Origin: Gnetum montanum
Lineage: Eukaryota > Streptophyta > Gnetopsida > Gnetales > Gnetaceae
Assembly (NCBI GenBank): GCA_015680685.1
Contig: MNCI01035121.1
Coordinates: 216,167-280,166, forward strand
Direction of reading: 5' to 3'
DNA length: 64,000 nucleotides
Of the stretch, positions 11,801 through 24,295 are shown one piece after another. Below the pieces are notes generated by a model that searched no databases, was not told the DNA's origin, and worked only from the letters and a program-made list of their open reading frames with translations. Both the position numbers and the translations under genes were made by a program. Each line of letters starts with the position of its first letter. The first letter of the stretch is position 1.

Positions 11801-12479
11801 AATTTATTATTTATATTTATAAAATACATAAAAATCATAAAGATATCATTTAAGTACAATGGCAATACAAGTTTCTTTACTTGTATCATATGTACTATAA
11901 CATTGTCATTTATTAAATACAATGATATACACAACTAAACTTTGCAATTCACATCCCTATTATCTTTAATGTTAATGACTAGTTTGATATGTGTACTATT
12001 TATAATCCTCTTGTAGTCTTGGCTAAGGGATCCCTATCAGAACCCTTGATGTTTTGTTTACTAATCTATATATAGGCTCATTTGCCCTTACTTATATTGA
12101 CTATGATTTGTATCCTATTTTCATTTATTAGCCTTTTTAACTTTTAAATATTATAAGATATATTTTTACCTTTTGTATTCTTTTTTATTAATTTTAATAT
12201 TTTGTAGATATGATAGTATTTTTATAATTTTTTAAATATTTCTATTATTTTGGATTCTCTTTTAATTTTTCACATGCACATTAATACATTTTGTTGAAGT
12301 TTTGAGTTAGTAGCTATTAGACATTGGATGGGTCATTGGCACATAGGATACTACTTTGGTTTGGCATACTTTATGTGCATAAATTGTAGTTTTTGTAAAA
12401 TTATATATTTATATTTTTAATTTATTTCTAGCTTATGCTTTTAGAAGGTCTCATGCTAGCCTTTTTGTTAGTTATACCT
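11801..12479. other. AT-rich sequence, nothing recognised
   Basis: Low-complexity A/T-rich sequence with no coding, repeat or RNA signal that I can support. Confidence 0.5.
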
Positions 12480-12990
12480 TTAAAAGTTAAATATTTTAGG
12501 AGTTAAAAAATTTATGTAGATTGCATATAGTAGCTAAAGTGAGTTGCTAGAGATCGAACAAAATGCAGAAAGAGTAAAGAAATCATAAAAATTGAAAAAA
12601 GGCTACCAAAAATGAACTACAAAAGAGGCAAAAATAATAGACATTGAAAGTAGCACGAAGTGCTTTCGGAGAATTTCACTCCTCATTAGTGTTTCTTTCA
12701 TGCTAAATGTATGCTAAAAATAGAGATAGCATTAGATAATTTATAGGAAGAACATAGCCCTTTCCAAAAGAAAATAGTAAACACATGTTGGAAAGAAAAA
12801 AATGATAACCATTACATTTATAGACATGTAAAGGTGGCCAATACTGTGAAGATTAGAATTAAATCTATTGCACATTAAGAACCTCCACCGTTTGAATGTT
12901 ACTTAGTAGATAATAAGTTTGGGAAAAACATTTACTAGAAGTGGATCTTATTGCCAAAGCTACAAGAGTTCAAGATTTAGAAACATCCTC
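12480..12990 (+). repeat. Repeat family R, copy 1 (direct)
   Basis: It starts near TTTTAGGAGTTAAAAAATTTATG and ends near CTACAAGAGTTCAAG. The same order of segments (AACAAAATGYAGAAAGAGTA, ACTACAAAAGAGG, ATAGACATTG, GTGGATCTT) recurs at 13965-14610 in the same direction. No protein-coding content is recognised. Confidence 0.65.
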
Positions 12991-13344
12991 ATATTTAAGG
13001 ATTTAGATGGACTAAAAGTCATGACGAAAGCAAAAGAAGTCTATCATATGAAGTAGAAACTTTATGTTACACCAATCAATTAATTGATTGTTCTTCATCA
13101 TATTGTTAGGTGTACAGTTTAACTGAGAAGAGCCTAAACATCAATGAAATATGTCGTACTGATGAACTAAGAGTTAGAATGACTAGTAAAAACAACAAAA
13201 AAATAGCAGTAATGATAAAACTATGCTACTTCTCTTAGATATAGAACTTAATAAAGCTAGTGGATTCCCAACAAGATGATCTTAGTCAAGCATGAAGTTC
13301 AAAACCTAAAAGGTTCTAAAATCCATCATTAGTTAACAAGCGTA

Positions 13345-13940
13345 AGAAGGAAAAAAATTTAGAAATCACAAAATTTATGCAAATTTCATGTGGCAAGTTG
13401 ACAGAGACTAAAATAAATGTAGGACCAAAGAAACAATAAAAAATGAAAAAGCTTCTAAAAGTAAACTATAAAAGAGAAAAAAATAGCACGAAGTGCTTTT
13501 TAATTCCTAAAATTTTTTAACTTCAAAATTTTTTTCTCTTCAATATGCATCCAATATTTTTTTTTTAATATGCATCCATTGTTTTTTTTTTCTTTTTAAC
13601 ATGTTTCCACTATTTTTTTTCATTTCAACATATGCCTACTATTTTCTTTCAAAAACAGGCCATGTTCTTCCTTTAAATTGTCTACTACCATTCCTATTTT
13701 TTGATATACATCTAATATTAAAGACATGATGATGAGAAGTGAAATTCCTTGAAAGTGCTTCATGCTACTTCTAATGTCTATCAAATTTGCCTCTTTTATA
13801 GTTTAATTTTAGCAACTTTTTTCATGTTATGTTGTTTCTTTGATCTTTATGCATTTTATTTAGTTTCTTTAAATTTTCTTTAACTTTTGCATGTGATTTA
13901 CATAATTTTTTAAGTTGTAAAATATTTTAATTCTTAAAAT
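13345..13940. repeat. Repeat family R, fold-back pair
   Basis: The left arm (about 13345-13500) reads like part of copy 1, for example CCAAAGAAACAATAAAAAATG and AAACTATAAAAGAG. The right arm (about 13740-13940) is its inverse, reading CTCTTTTATAGTTTA then GTTGTTTCTTTG. The arms flank about 240 bp that is itself an inverted version of the TTGGAAAG/AAAAAAAT minisatellite in copy 3. Together they form a large imperfect hairpin. Confidence 0.6.
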
Positions 13941-13964
13941 AATTTTGAGAGTTAAAATTTTTTT

Positions 13965-14610
13965 TTAAGAGTTAACGAATTTTAGGAGTTAACAAATTTA
14001 TGCAAATTGTGTGCAATAGCTAAAGCGAGTTGGTAGAGAGCAAACAAAATGTAGAAAGAGTAAAGAAACTACAAATAATGGAAAAAGCCACTAAAAGTAA
14101 TCTACAAAAGAGGTAAAATGATAGACATTGGATGTTGTATGAAGCACTTTTGGAGAATTTCATCCTTAATTAGTGTGGCTTTAATGTTGGATTCATGCCA
14201 AAAATAGGGATGGCAATAGATAATTGATAAGAAGAACATGATCCTTTTAGAAAGAAAATAATGAGTGCATATTAAAAAGAGAAAAAATAGTAGATACATG
14301 TTAGAACAAAGAAAAAATTGAGCATATGTTGGAAAGAAAAAAAATGATGGAAAAATGTTGGAAAGAGAAATAATTATGGGAATATGTTGGGAAGAAAAAA
14401 ATAGTGGGCACATATTGAAAAGAAAAAAATAGCAACCCTCACATTTATAGGTGTGTAAGGGTGGACCAACAACCTAAATATCAAAATAAGTACATTAAGA
14501 ACCTTCATAATTTAAATATGACTATAGTAGATGACATGTTTGGGAAGGACAATTGCTAGATGTGGATCTTGTTGTTGAAGCTACAAGAGTTCAAGGTATT
14601 GGTTTCTTTA
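13965..14610 (+). repeat. Repeat family R, copy 3 (direct, expanded)
   Basis: This is homologous to 12480-12990 along its whole length. It has gained a minisatellite at 14270-14435 whose units of about 28 bp contain ATGTTGGAAAGAAAAAAAT. Both ends match copy 1 (TTTTAGGAGTTAAC and CTACAAGAGTTCAAG). Confidence 0.65.
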
Positions 14611-15498
14611 GAGGGGAAGATAATAAATTTTATTTAATATAATATAAGTTTATTTTAATAAAATATTTGAAAATTTTGGATTGATGAACATTTTTAGTAT
14701 TATTTAGGCCTTAATTCATATATATATATATATATAATTTTTAGGTTTATTTTGTCATTGGGATTATATTGTATTTATTTTAGTAAACTTTGCCCCCACT
14801 TATTTTTTTTAAATATAGCTAAGGAATCTTTTGAAAATTTATATAGTGGAATAATCAATTTAATCTTAGCAAGGATTTGATAATTTCATCATCAATTCAT
14901 TAATCTTTCATCAATTCATCATTATTTACTCAAGCTTGGAAGTTGAATAGTCAAAATTTGGGACATTTTCTATTTCGATTCCATCTTAGAAATTTTCAAA
15001 TATTTTTTAATAATTATAAATTTATTTTAAATCTAGAATAGGTGGCTATGTTTAGCTAAAATTTCATCTCAATATATATTGTGATTTAAGAGAAATTTGC
15101 TCTACAATTTGGTAGATTTTTTAAGTCTTGCAATTTTGCTAGAATGAATGATGGTTAATGATTGGGTTATTTCTTCCTCATCGCACAATGATTTGATGTG
15201 ATTCTATATTTCTTTAAAAGATAATATCTGTAAAAAGTTTTACTTAAATTTTTAGCATTAGAAACGTAATAACTTTTGAGTTATCGTCTCTCAAAGTTAC
15301 ATCATTAGAAATACTATGATTTTTTAATTGATTAAAAAGACCATAGCATAACCTCATGTTTTAAATATCTTTTGTAGTACTTTCTTTTTCCAAAATATAT
15401 AGAAATTGATAAGCTTTTCAAAAACATTAAGTTTATTAGCTAATTCACTATGAAGTTGAGATAACCAAACAATTCTTTCACTACCTCAAATTCTTTTA
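14611..15498 (+). mobile_element. Possible 5' LTR of copia fragment
   Basis: This AT-rich, gene-free stretch ends 2 bp before a tRNA-Met-like primer site. That is where a Ty1/copia 5' LTR should be. It includes a (TA)n run at 14718-14736. The left boundary is not defined and no second LTR is seen. Confidence 0.3.
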
Positions 15499-15500
15499 CT

Positions 15501-15513
15501 TGGTATTGGAGCA
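15501..15513 (+). other. Primer-binding site, tRNA-Met type
   Basis: TGGTATTGGAGCA differs by two transitions from TGGTATCAGAGCA, the complement of the initiator tRNA-Met 3' end used by most plant copia elements. It precedes copia gag. Confidence 0.55.
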
Positions 15514-15539
15514 ACAAGTTCATCTACAAAAATGTTAAT

Positions 15540-17040
15540 AAAAGACATAGCTAGGTGCTTCATCATTTTTAATGACTCTCAATATTCTAGTCTATGGATA
15601 AGAGTAATGAAAGGCCTCCATGAACATGATTGTTAGAAAATAGTTGAAATAGTTTTTAAATTCATTCATGATTTTGAAGATTTTACTAGATTACAAATTA
15701 AAGAATATAAAACAAAGAAGAAGAAGAAGAATTTTGCACTCATGATGCTATTGGCTAGTATCTCATAAATTATTTTTGGTAGATATAGTCTTCATACTAT
15801 TGCTAAAGAAGTATGGGATAATCTCCAATTAGAATACAAGGAAAGCTTGGAAAATTAATAATTGCAACAACTAATCTATAAACAAAAATTCAATACCTTG
15901 GAAATTGGAAGAAATGAAAGTGTCAAAGACTTCTTTATTAGAATGTATGAAAACCTATGAAAAATAGATGAATATGGATATGGGTATATTGACAAGTAAA
16001 AATTTTAGGAAGTTGTTCAAGCTCTCTACATAGATCAAATATTTGAAAACATGATGGAAAAAATTACTCCTTTAAAGGGCTTCAACATGCTTAGTAGGAA
16101 TGAATTAGTTGCTCAAGATAGAGCCTTTCAAATTATGAAAAATAACAAATAATATTATGAAGATGATCAAGCCTACACAACTAACCTAAGAGAAAGAGAT
16201 AGATAAGGAAGATTTAGAGAGAAAGCAAGACTCAATTATTAGAATAGAGAGTAAGAAACAAATTTAGAAGAAGATGGTGGTATTAATACAAGAGGTAGAG
16301 GAAGAAGTGGATGGAATCAATCTAGAAATCAAAGATAGGATCAATACTCAGTACCATATTGCAACTTTTGTAAAAGAAAAGATCATACATTGATCAATGT
16401 TGGACCAAAATTAGTTTTAAAAAAATACATGGAAAAACTTCATAAATAGAATAAGATACTGTATTATTATTTCAAAAGGATACTCAAGAAGAAAAGCTAA
16501 GAAATGATGTAGCATTCACCTCAATTAAAGAAATAAAGAAAGATTCTTAGATTATAGACAGTGGGTGCTCCAATCACATGATAACCTACAAAAATTATAT
16601 TCTAAATTAGAAAACAAACAATATTTTTGAAAACATTAGAATTGAAGATGAAAAAACTTAGTCATAGAAGGAATAGCAGATCGTGTAGTTAAATTAAACA
16701 ATGGATAAAAAGTCATCATTTCCAATGTATAGTTTATTCCTAATCTTTCCAAACCTCTTATCTTTATTAGAAAATTCTATAATGAAGGAAATAGTATTAA
16801 TTATAAGAGAAATTTCTACATTATCATCAAACTTAAAGGTGAACAAATCATAAAAATCAAAGGCTTGAATAACAAAATATATTGTATTGAATGTGAAAGT
16901 CTCAATGTGAAAGGATACATCATAACTAATGATAATGCTTAAGAAAAGCATGTTCTCATAATAGAAGCCAATCAAATTCCAAATAAAGATGAACTTAAGA
17001 AAAAGGATGAAGTAGCTTCACAATAAACTTTTGATTCCTA
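15540..17040 (+). pseudogene. Ty1/copia gag-protease fragment
   Basis: The gag part shows the plant copia pattern: EVWDNLQLEY, then LIYKQKFNTLEIGRNESVKDFF, then ENMMEKITPLKGF, an Arg/Gly-rich segment and a zinc-knuckle remnant CNFCKRKDHT (last Cys lost) at about 16360. The protease motif follows at about 16550 as IIDSGCSNHM, the copia form of the aspartic protease active site. A Cys/His-like KIYCIECES-type segment near 16880 and KRKDEVAS-like sequence may be the start of integrase. About seven stops break the frame. RT, RNase H and most of integrase are absent. The fragment ends about 250 bp before the LTR inserted at 17291. Confidence 0.8.
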
Positions 17041-17290
17041 GTGCTAAGAAAAGATCATAAATCCTTTATCAATAGACTTAGTGTTTTTAGTTGACAAATC
17101 TAGCATGTTAAGATGTAAGAATAGAATTTATGTATTAGTGGCATTCATATATAACTTATTTGATGAAACTCATTTGATTAATTTTTAAATGCCCCTAGGT
17201 AGCAATAAAATATATCAGGATATCAAGAGGTAGTATTAGTGGCCTAATATAAGAAAATATTGGTGAATATGTGTCTAAGTTTATAATGTG
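17041..17290. other. Unassigned 250 bp between copia and Athila-like element
   Basis: AT-rich sequence with no supported feature. It is probably decayed copia pol cut by the LTR at 17291. Confidence 0.35.
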
Positions 17291-18189
17291 TGATGAAACA
17301 TTAATAAGATAGGTTTTGTCAACGTAGGACTATCGACGTAGCCGTATCAACATATCCTTGTCGACATATCTTAGGATGCGCTAATGCAAATACATTGATG
17401 TTTACATAGACATTACTTATATAAATGCACATATCCCTTGCATTTATGGCACCTTTTGTTCATTTCCTTAGCCAAACTCTTGTAGTTTCTTCTTGTAGAA
17501 GTTAGAATATTTTCCCTTTGAGTATTGACAACATGAATTCAAGTGATTATATGAAATTTTATTCAAGTTCATCTATACCTAGACACATTTTCATGAGCAA
17601 AAATAACATCAACATTTCTTCTATTCATTGTAGCACTTGGATTACCATAACTTAACTTTCTAGTACTTTACTTTACGTGCAATTTACTTTTTTATTATTA
17701 ATGTAATTAATATTATAGTTTGTAAGTAATGTGAGTAGGACTACTTTAAGTAGAATATATTAACACTTGGTAATCCCAGTAGTGGAGACTTGGTATGCCT
17801 AGTAGTAGAATATTGTTAACTTAATAACATTAGTATAGGTTCAAGATATGCATAGAAAGTAGGAACAAATACTCTATGTTAGGCTAGTTAGTTAATTAAG
17901 TAGTTAATTAATTAGTTAAGTTAAATATTAAATATTTATTTACTTAATCATTTATCAAGTGGAGAAAATGATAAAAATCATGAAAATAAAGATCTTATGC
18001 CTCAACCACACTTAACCATATGCATATATTAACACATGTTGATCGGGAAGATAATGACTAATGATTATAGATTTCACCATCTAGAAATATTGGTTGCTTA
18101 GGTAAATAAAGTCCACAAAATTTAACCAGAACATGCATACATACTAGTGAGTCATATGATTGGGCATAGGGAATAGCCACTACTCATCA
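17291..18189 (+). mobile_element. 5' LTR of Athila-like element
   Basis: It starts TGATGAAACATTAATAA and ends CTACTCATCA. It matches the 24296 LTR along its length (TGCATTTATG/CACATTTATG, CTTTGAGTA, GATTCAAGTGATT, TGGTAATCC) and more distantly the 6466 LTR. A TATA box TATATAAAT is at 17418-17426. U3 has remnants of CRACGTAG repeats. Confidence 0.8.
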
Positions 18190-18190
18190 T

Positions 18191-18209
18191 TGGCATTGTT
18201 ACTATGAAC
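18191..18209 (+). other. Decayed tRNA-Asp primer-binding site
   Basis: TGGCATTGTTACTATGAAC starts 2 bp after the LTR end. It aligns with TGGCGCCGTTGCCGGGGAAC, the tRNA-Asp-complementary site typical of Athila elements. The differences are mainly C-to-T and G-to-A changes and one lost base, as expected from loss of methylated cytosines. Confidence 0.6.
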
Positions 18210-18416
18210 TTAGTTTAACTAAGTATGTTAAGTATTAGTAGATAGTGAACTCATACAAAGTTACTATATGGAAAACATAATGAATTATATTTTAGATAAA
18301 ATAATAATAATATTCCATTAGTGTATACTTTATCGAAACTATAGATAGTTTCTTCTCATAAAAATGATTTACCACCACTTGTCAATGATTCCAATTAGTA
18401 GCATGACATATCCAAA

Positions 18417-20340
18417 ATGACTACAAGTGGAAAACCTCAACAATTGAAGGTGCCCTATGTAGATCTAGATCCTTGTTATTCAGATTTCACTTTCATTCTC
18501 TATCAAGATGAAAAACTATGTTCGAGGGATATGAAGGATAATATTTTATTGTCTCTCAATCAGTCTATTCCAACAATGCTTATGGAAAATCTCATGAAGT
18601 TGGTGATTAAAACATTAGACCTAGAGTATGAGGTAGTAGACCATACCACTAGAGATTATTAGTTAATGAACATCCATATTAGAAAAGGTTGATGCATGGA
18701 GGCATGTTATTAAGCCTTCAAGAGAAAGAATTCCCATATATCATTTTTTCTGTAGTCACTACAGAAGGATCCTAATTTCTTCTTAGGGAAATCTTAACAT
18801 TATGATTATCCTCCTTTTGGTGAGGAAGACATACTTGGACAATGGTTACAATTAATCTTTATGAATAACCAAGGTAAGGAAATGATAAAATCAAAAATGA
18901 GGAGAACTTCAAGGTAAAGTTCTCATTGTAATTCATCAAAAGAAAAAGAAAAAGAAAAGAAGAAAGAACAATCAAAGGACCATAGGAGAAGACTAGTAAG
19001 CACCACTCTCCTATCCCTCCACCTTTACCATTCTCCTCATTGTCAAACTTTGAAAGGAGGGATCATAGTCAAGACCAAAGGAGGAATGATAGGGACCAAG
19101 ATGGAGATGATTGAAAATCCCATCATAGTGACAATAAATGAGAGTATAGTCAACTACAGGAGAAAGAGGAGCATCATCAAGAATGAAGGCATAATAGGTA
19201 ACATCATAGGAGACATGGCCATGATAGGGGCTACCATGAACACAATGACTATGATGAATCATTACTTACAATAAGGAACATGATCAATATTTTAGAAGTA
19301 GTTTGAATTCCTACTAGGCATCAAAGGAATAGCAAAATTAAATGGCTTGACATGAATGATATCTCTAAATTTGAAGGACGATACCATGCTAATTTACAAT
19401 ATCACTTTTAGCATTCCATGATGCTTATTTCTTGCAAAATGTTGAAAACGAGTGGTAGAAACTCAAACTATTTTCCAAGACACTCATCAAAGAAGATGAA
19501 AGTTGGGTATTGGTCCTTGGAGCTAGAATCCATTCACAGATGGAGTACAATGCTAGAGTTGTTTAATGGTAATGACCAAATATACCAAATATACTCTAGA
19601 GTATTTAACCTAAGAAAAAAAATTAAAAGATGGAAATAAGGTAATCATGAATCCTTTGATGAAGCCTTGAACAGGTACTACTCTCTCTTACATTGATGTC
19701 CAGGCCATGGATTTTCCCAAAGGGAACAACTTCACCACATAGTAGATGGGATCTGAAAAAAACACAACATAGTAGATGGGATCTGAAAAAAAAAAACTAG
19801 ATAAGCTCTCAAGGTCTATGCCCAAGGAAGACTTTCAAAAATGATGGTCCATTAGATGCAAATGCTTATCAATCAAGTGGCAAAGAAAGAAGAAGAACTT
19901 AAAAAGTGAGAAAGTATAAATTACTACAATAAGAACCATTCCATTCACAAAAGAAAGTTATGATTATGTGATTTAGAGAAGGAAGCACTACTAGATAAAG
20001 TGGTGCAAATGAAAACCTTTCCAATTCAAAAATCTATTATAGAAATATAGCCTAAGATGGAAAAAATGTAGGATTCCTTAGATGAAAATTTTCAAATAGC
20101 TTTCAAGATTGTAAAAGAGAAATCGAGTATAGGAATAAAGGTAGAGACATAAGGAGAAGGAAAGATATAGGCAAGGATTACTATTAGTAGAAAGGCAAGG
20201 CTATAGTAGTTGATGAGACTATAGATTTAAAAATAGATGATGTACAATATGATATTTGTCAATATGAATATCCTAAGGGATCTTGTCCTATAATGTCACA
20301 TCTATAAAAACCTAGGATATATGCTTTAAATCCAAAATTG
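18417..20340 (+). pseudogene. gag of Athila-like element, decayed
   Basis: The capsid region is recognisable near 19330-19760: KWLDMNDISKFEGRYH, then SFDEALNRYYSLLH and CPGHGFSQREQLHHIVDGI, the Ty3/gypsy gag pattern (EALxRFxxLxxxCPxHG). The open frame at 18417-18662 upstream is in position to be the N-terminus but is not recognised. A Lys/Glu-rich and Lys-rich basic segment lies at about 18940-19200. Several stops and shifts are present. Confidence 0.6.
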
Positions 20341-21100
20341 GCAAAAATTAATTTCACTTATTCACAAGGAAATTATCGGCAATAGTTTCACTTGCCATAG
20401 TACTACCTAAGTGAAGCATCACCTCAACCTTAAGAATATTATCAAAATGGAAAAACTCACAATTGTAAGGGATGCCACCATTATGGTAGTAATATCCTTA
20501 TCCATAGCTAGATCCATATGGATATTATGTCTAGCAACCTATATCTTCTTGGGGCTCTACAAGCCATACTTCTTTCTTCCATCACTACTATTCCATAGAA
20601 TATGACAAAACACTTGCTCCAAAAATTGAGTCTTCTTCCAGTTATCCTTCTTCGTATCCACTAGCTCATCTTTGAACCCTCTAATACTACTCCCTTGCCA
20701 TCTTTACTACCTATGTAAGGGGAAATTCCACCATATCCTTAATAATGAAATGCAATGAGGGTCATGAACTTATATCTAGATGACAATCCAAGTAGTTTTG
20801 AGCATAAGCTTCGAAAAGGGCTTTCTTTAAATCCAACAGTCTGCATAAATCTTGAAAAATATCTATGGCTACTAACCTCACATTAATTACTACTAAAGTT
20901 ACCATTGAGCATCCTTCAAATAAAAAGTCCTAGAATGTTCATATTACCATGTTGACTCATGTGGTAACATATTAGATCAAGGCAAGACACCTTCCTAGGG
21001 AAAGATATGATCCTTGGAGTCCCTTAATTTATTTGCAAATTGCAAGAAATGATCCATGAAAGGCTCTACTATACTTAGGTTCTATGGTGAACTTAATTTC
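20341..21100 (+). other. gag-protease linker, decayed
   Basis: The sequence is colinear with a gag C-terminus, with Cys/His-rich and Tyr-rich fragments, but no motif is secure. A short open frame at 20411-20605 shows no domain. Confidence 0.35.
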
Positions 21101-21440
21101 TTAAGAAATTTATAAAAGTTGAAACTTAACTCCACTTAAGAAATGCAATATTAGATTAGAGATTATGGATCAATCCATCACTATTCCTTTGGAATTAGTG
21201 GAGGATATTATGATCACCATTTGTGGTTAGTGATATCTAGTGGATTTACTAGTAATCCACTTAAATAATTATAAGGGAAACTTTCCTATTATCATGGAAA
21301 GGACTTGTCTTAGCATAATTGATGTAAAGATCAAGATAAAAGATCTTTTTGTTGGAAATATTCAAGGAAAATGACTTAAAAATAGAGAAGAAGTAAGTTC
21401 CATGCATCGCATACAATGACACAGGGTGCCATTGCATGCA
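21101..21440 (+). pseudogene. Aspartic protease of Athila-like element, decayed
   Basis: One frame reads NIRLEIMDQSITIPLELVED, then IMITICG with two stops, then VDLLVIHLNNY, FPIIMERTCL and SIIDVKIKIKDLFVG. This follows the plant Athila/Tat protease order (LxLADRSIxxPxGxxEDV, FPVDFVVLDM, PLILGRPFL, TxxALIDVxxGxLTLxVG). The catalytic DxG segment upstream is not clear and the PIILGRPF motif has become PIIMERTC, so it is inactive. Confidence 0.7.
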
Positions 21441-21759
21441 AAAAATATGGGCCATGAAATGTACATTCATTACAATATCCACTAACTATGATGAGACCTC
21501 AAAGATTCAAAGGTGCTTATATGTAGTAGCCATACAACATGAAGGTACCTAGTGGTTGACAATATATAATAGCTATAATTCAACAATATGCATGAAAGTA
21601 GTAAAGCTTCTCATAAGTGCTTATATTGATAACATGAAAGAGGGTATGTTTGACTAATTGGCAGTAATTAGAGGATATTGGATCAGTTTTTTTAGGATGA
21701 TTTAATGCCAAATAAAGTAGAATTGGATGTTATAATACTATCAAGATGATTAATTGCAC
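21441..21759 (+). other. Linker between protease and extra ORF
   Basis: About 320 bp with no RT, RNase H or integrase motif. In a complete element several kilobases of pol should lie here, so this marks the probable deletion point. Confidence 0.45.
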
Positions 21760-24072
21760 ATGGGGCTCATGGTTAGGAACTTTAACTTGGAGATCATAGT
21801 CACTAAAGCCTACTGAACTTTGGATCCTTCTTTGATTTGGCATCAAAAGGGATTAGGATGTAGTTGTAGGGGTCTCCTTTGTGTTTCATTCTTTCCAATA
21901 GTAGGGAATGGTGCATGGAGAAAACCTACCTTTTCTAGAATAACTTACAAGGAGATGTATCAATCAAAATAAAGAAAATTACCATCTTCTACTTAGTTGA
22001 AGCCATCACAAAAGTCCTTGGGTTATCTAACATTGGGGCTAATTTAGCAAATATCTTAATGTAGGTGAACCTCAAAGCCAATAATGAATGGATTCAATGA
22101 TGCTATGGAGAGGACTATAAGGTGTATAGTGACCTAACAAAGGTAAAAAGAGGGTATTTTAAGATCATGACCTATCACCTTAATCCAATGGCGAGGAAAA
22201 GCAAGGTAACAAGCTTCTTTGCCAAAGCATGTATAAATCTAAGTGGAAACTTACTCATCAACCTACCCTAGCTTATCTTCCTTAAAATGAAAAAGCATTT
22301 CAAGGAAAATGAGAAGGATGGAAAGACACTTTCCTTTCCATGCTTAATTAGAAAATTATGCAAAAGGGGAGGAATAGCTTGTTATTGCAATAATATGATC
22401 CATCATGTTGCTGCTATATCAAGGTAGGAGATGATGAAAGATAATGCTCTTACTAAGCTTCAAGAAGAGGAGCAACCAGCACCACCACCACCATCACCTA
22501 AGGTCCTAGAAAGAACATTGAAGATTCTTGGAGCTGTTGAGTGCCTTAAAAAATTTGAAAGTAATAGCTCTAGAAACAACAAGGATCTAGAGGTTATGGA
22601 GAGTTGTTCATCTATCATCTAGCCATAAGTTATTTGAACAAGGTAGCAAGGATCATTAGCTAGTTGGATAGTGAGACAACACTACTATTCTTTGCATAAA
22701 GAAACTAGGCACCTATCAAATACAATCCAAGTACCATAGAGATCACTATGTCCATTCTTAGATATACATTTTCTAAAATTTTGGGAAATGTAACAACCTT
22801 CTTTGTCATATTGGAAGAAGGAGGAGTGACAATCTTAATCATGCTAGATAAGGGCTAGGAGATAGCAACAAAGGTGGTGGCAGATAGAGTTGTCAAAGTC
22901 CTTAATTCTCCTACTGCATTAGTACCAAACATTACTATTATTGTAGATATCCATGCATTAGTAGGAGTGAGGAGTGAACAAATGAGTGGTTCTCAACATG
23001 AAGAAGTGTTTAAATGACTAGTAGAAGCTAGAAAACTACTTTTGGAGATATTTGATATCCTAGATGATATCATAGCAAATCACTTGCAATTATTGGAAAT
23101 AAGGGAAAAGCTACTAATCGCTAATGTGCAACTTGAGAAGGTCACCACTATCAATTGATGGTTGCCTACCTATATTATTGATAAGGTAAACTTGGATTTG
23201 AGAAGGTTGATTTGTAAAAATCAAAATCTCTCAATGGAGGAGGTTTATGCCCTTCTTTAGAGAACTATATTTGAGATTACCACATTGATAAATAAGGCCT
23301 TGAAATTTGAAAAAGTCATGAATCACTATAGGGAGCAGGTTAAACTACTCAAAGAGATCAATAAAAAGGAAATCGAATTGGCTAAGATAAAGGTGAATGA
23401 GGCTATCTAACAACTTTGTAAAGAGGTATTATGTAGAATTCCATGTTTGATGGATTGATCACATTTAATCAAGTAGAGATTTGCCTAAAGGAGTTGTAGA
23501 CCGAAGAGATAAGCAAATACATGAACCTCGCTAGCCTATGCTATGCAAACTTAGCAATGTTAATAATAAGACGATAAATAACTAAATTAGAGAAGCAGGT
23601 TGCCAGCTCCTACCTCCTCTATGAGGTAGAGTTCAAGATCCATAAAGATAGAAAATAAAAGTTGGAGATAACTAACAAAGAGCTTGAAGTTATCCAAAGT
23701 ATATTCATAGATCAATGGACTATTGTTGAGAACCTCACAAGGAGAATGAATGACTACCAAGAGTTGCAGAACATTGTTATAACATTTTATGTTTAGCATA
23801 AAAATTTGTAGCTTGGTTCATCAATGTGAAGGAGATGTTTTCTTCATTATCATGTCCATGAAATATCCTAGAACCAACCAATCTAGGAAAAGTAGCCTAG
23901 ACTATACATAGTTCATAGAGGAAATAGGAGAAAATGAAGGCACTCCTAGATGCCTTCAAGTTTCTAGTAGCAACAATGGTTGTAGCAAGGCAACCTCAAC
24001 CTCCAGCAACACTACAACAAGATGAAGGATCATTAGAGCCATAGAAGCCTCCACCTTAGGCATTGTGTAAAG
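21760..24072 (+). pseudogene. Extra ORF, second copy: plant transposon protein domain plus coiled coil
   Basis: It is colinear with 3700-6235: GNGAWRKPTFSRIT, then a GEDYKVYSDLTKVKRGYF segment, YHLNPMARKSKVTSFFAKA, and FPCLIRKLCKRGG, then an acidic Pro-rich linker (EEEQPAPPPPSP; open 22431-22622) and a long coiled coil (23000-23790) ending in a Gln/Pro-rich tail near 24000-24060. Two copies in two elements confirm it as a real former protein of this family. Many stops. Its role is unknown; position before the 3' LTR is where Athila elements carry an extra ORF. Confidence 0.65.
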
Positions 24073-24295
24073 AATTCATGATGCCTCCATTCATTCAATG
24101 GGATCTTGCTAATTTTTATCTAAGTGTCTAATTTTTTATTGTAAATTGTCTCAATTTTTGTATTTAGTATAATATAAACTCAGAGTTATTTAGAGTTAGT
24201 TAGTTAATAAAATTCCATAATTCCCAAAATTTTGTAAGAAGCTCAATTCCATTTTTATTTTCTTGAGGATGGGTTTTCAATTAGTTGTGGATATA

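Noticed and set aside
14718-14736. (TA)n run as a possible regulatory site
   Set aside because: A short dinucleotide microsatellite in AT-rich DNA; no further evidence.
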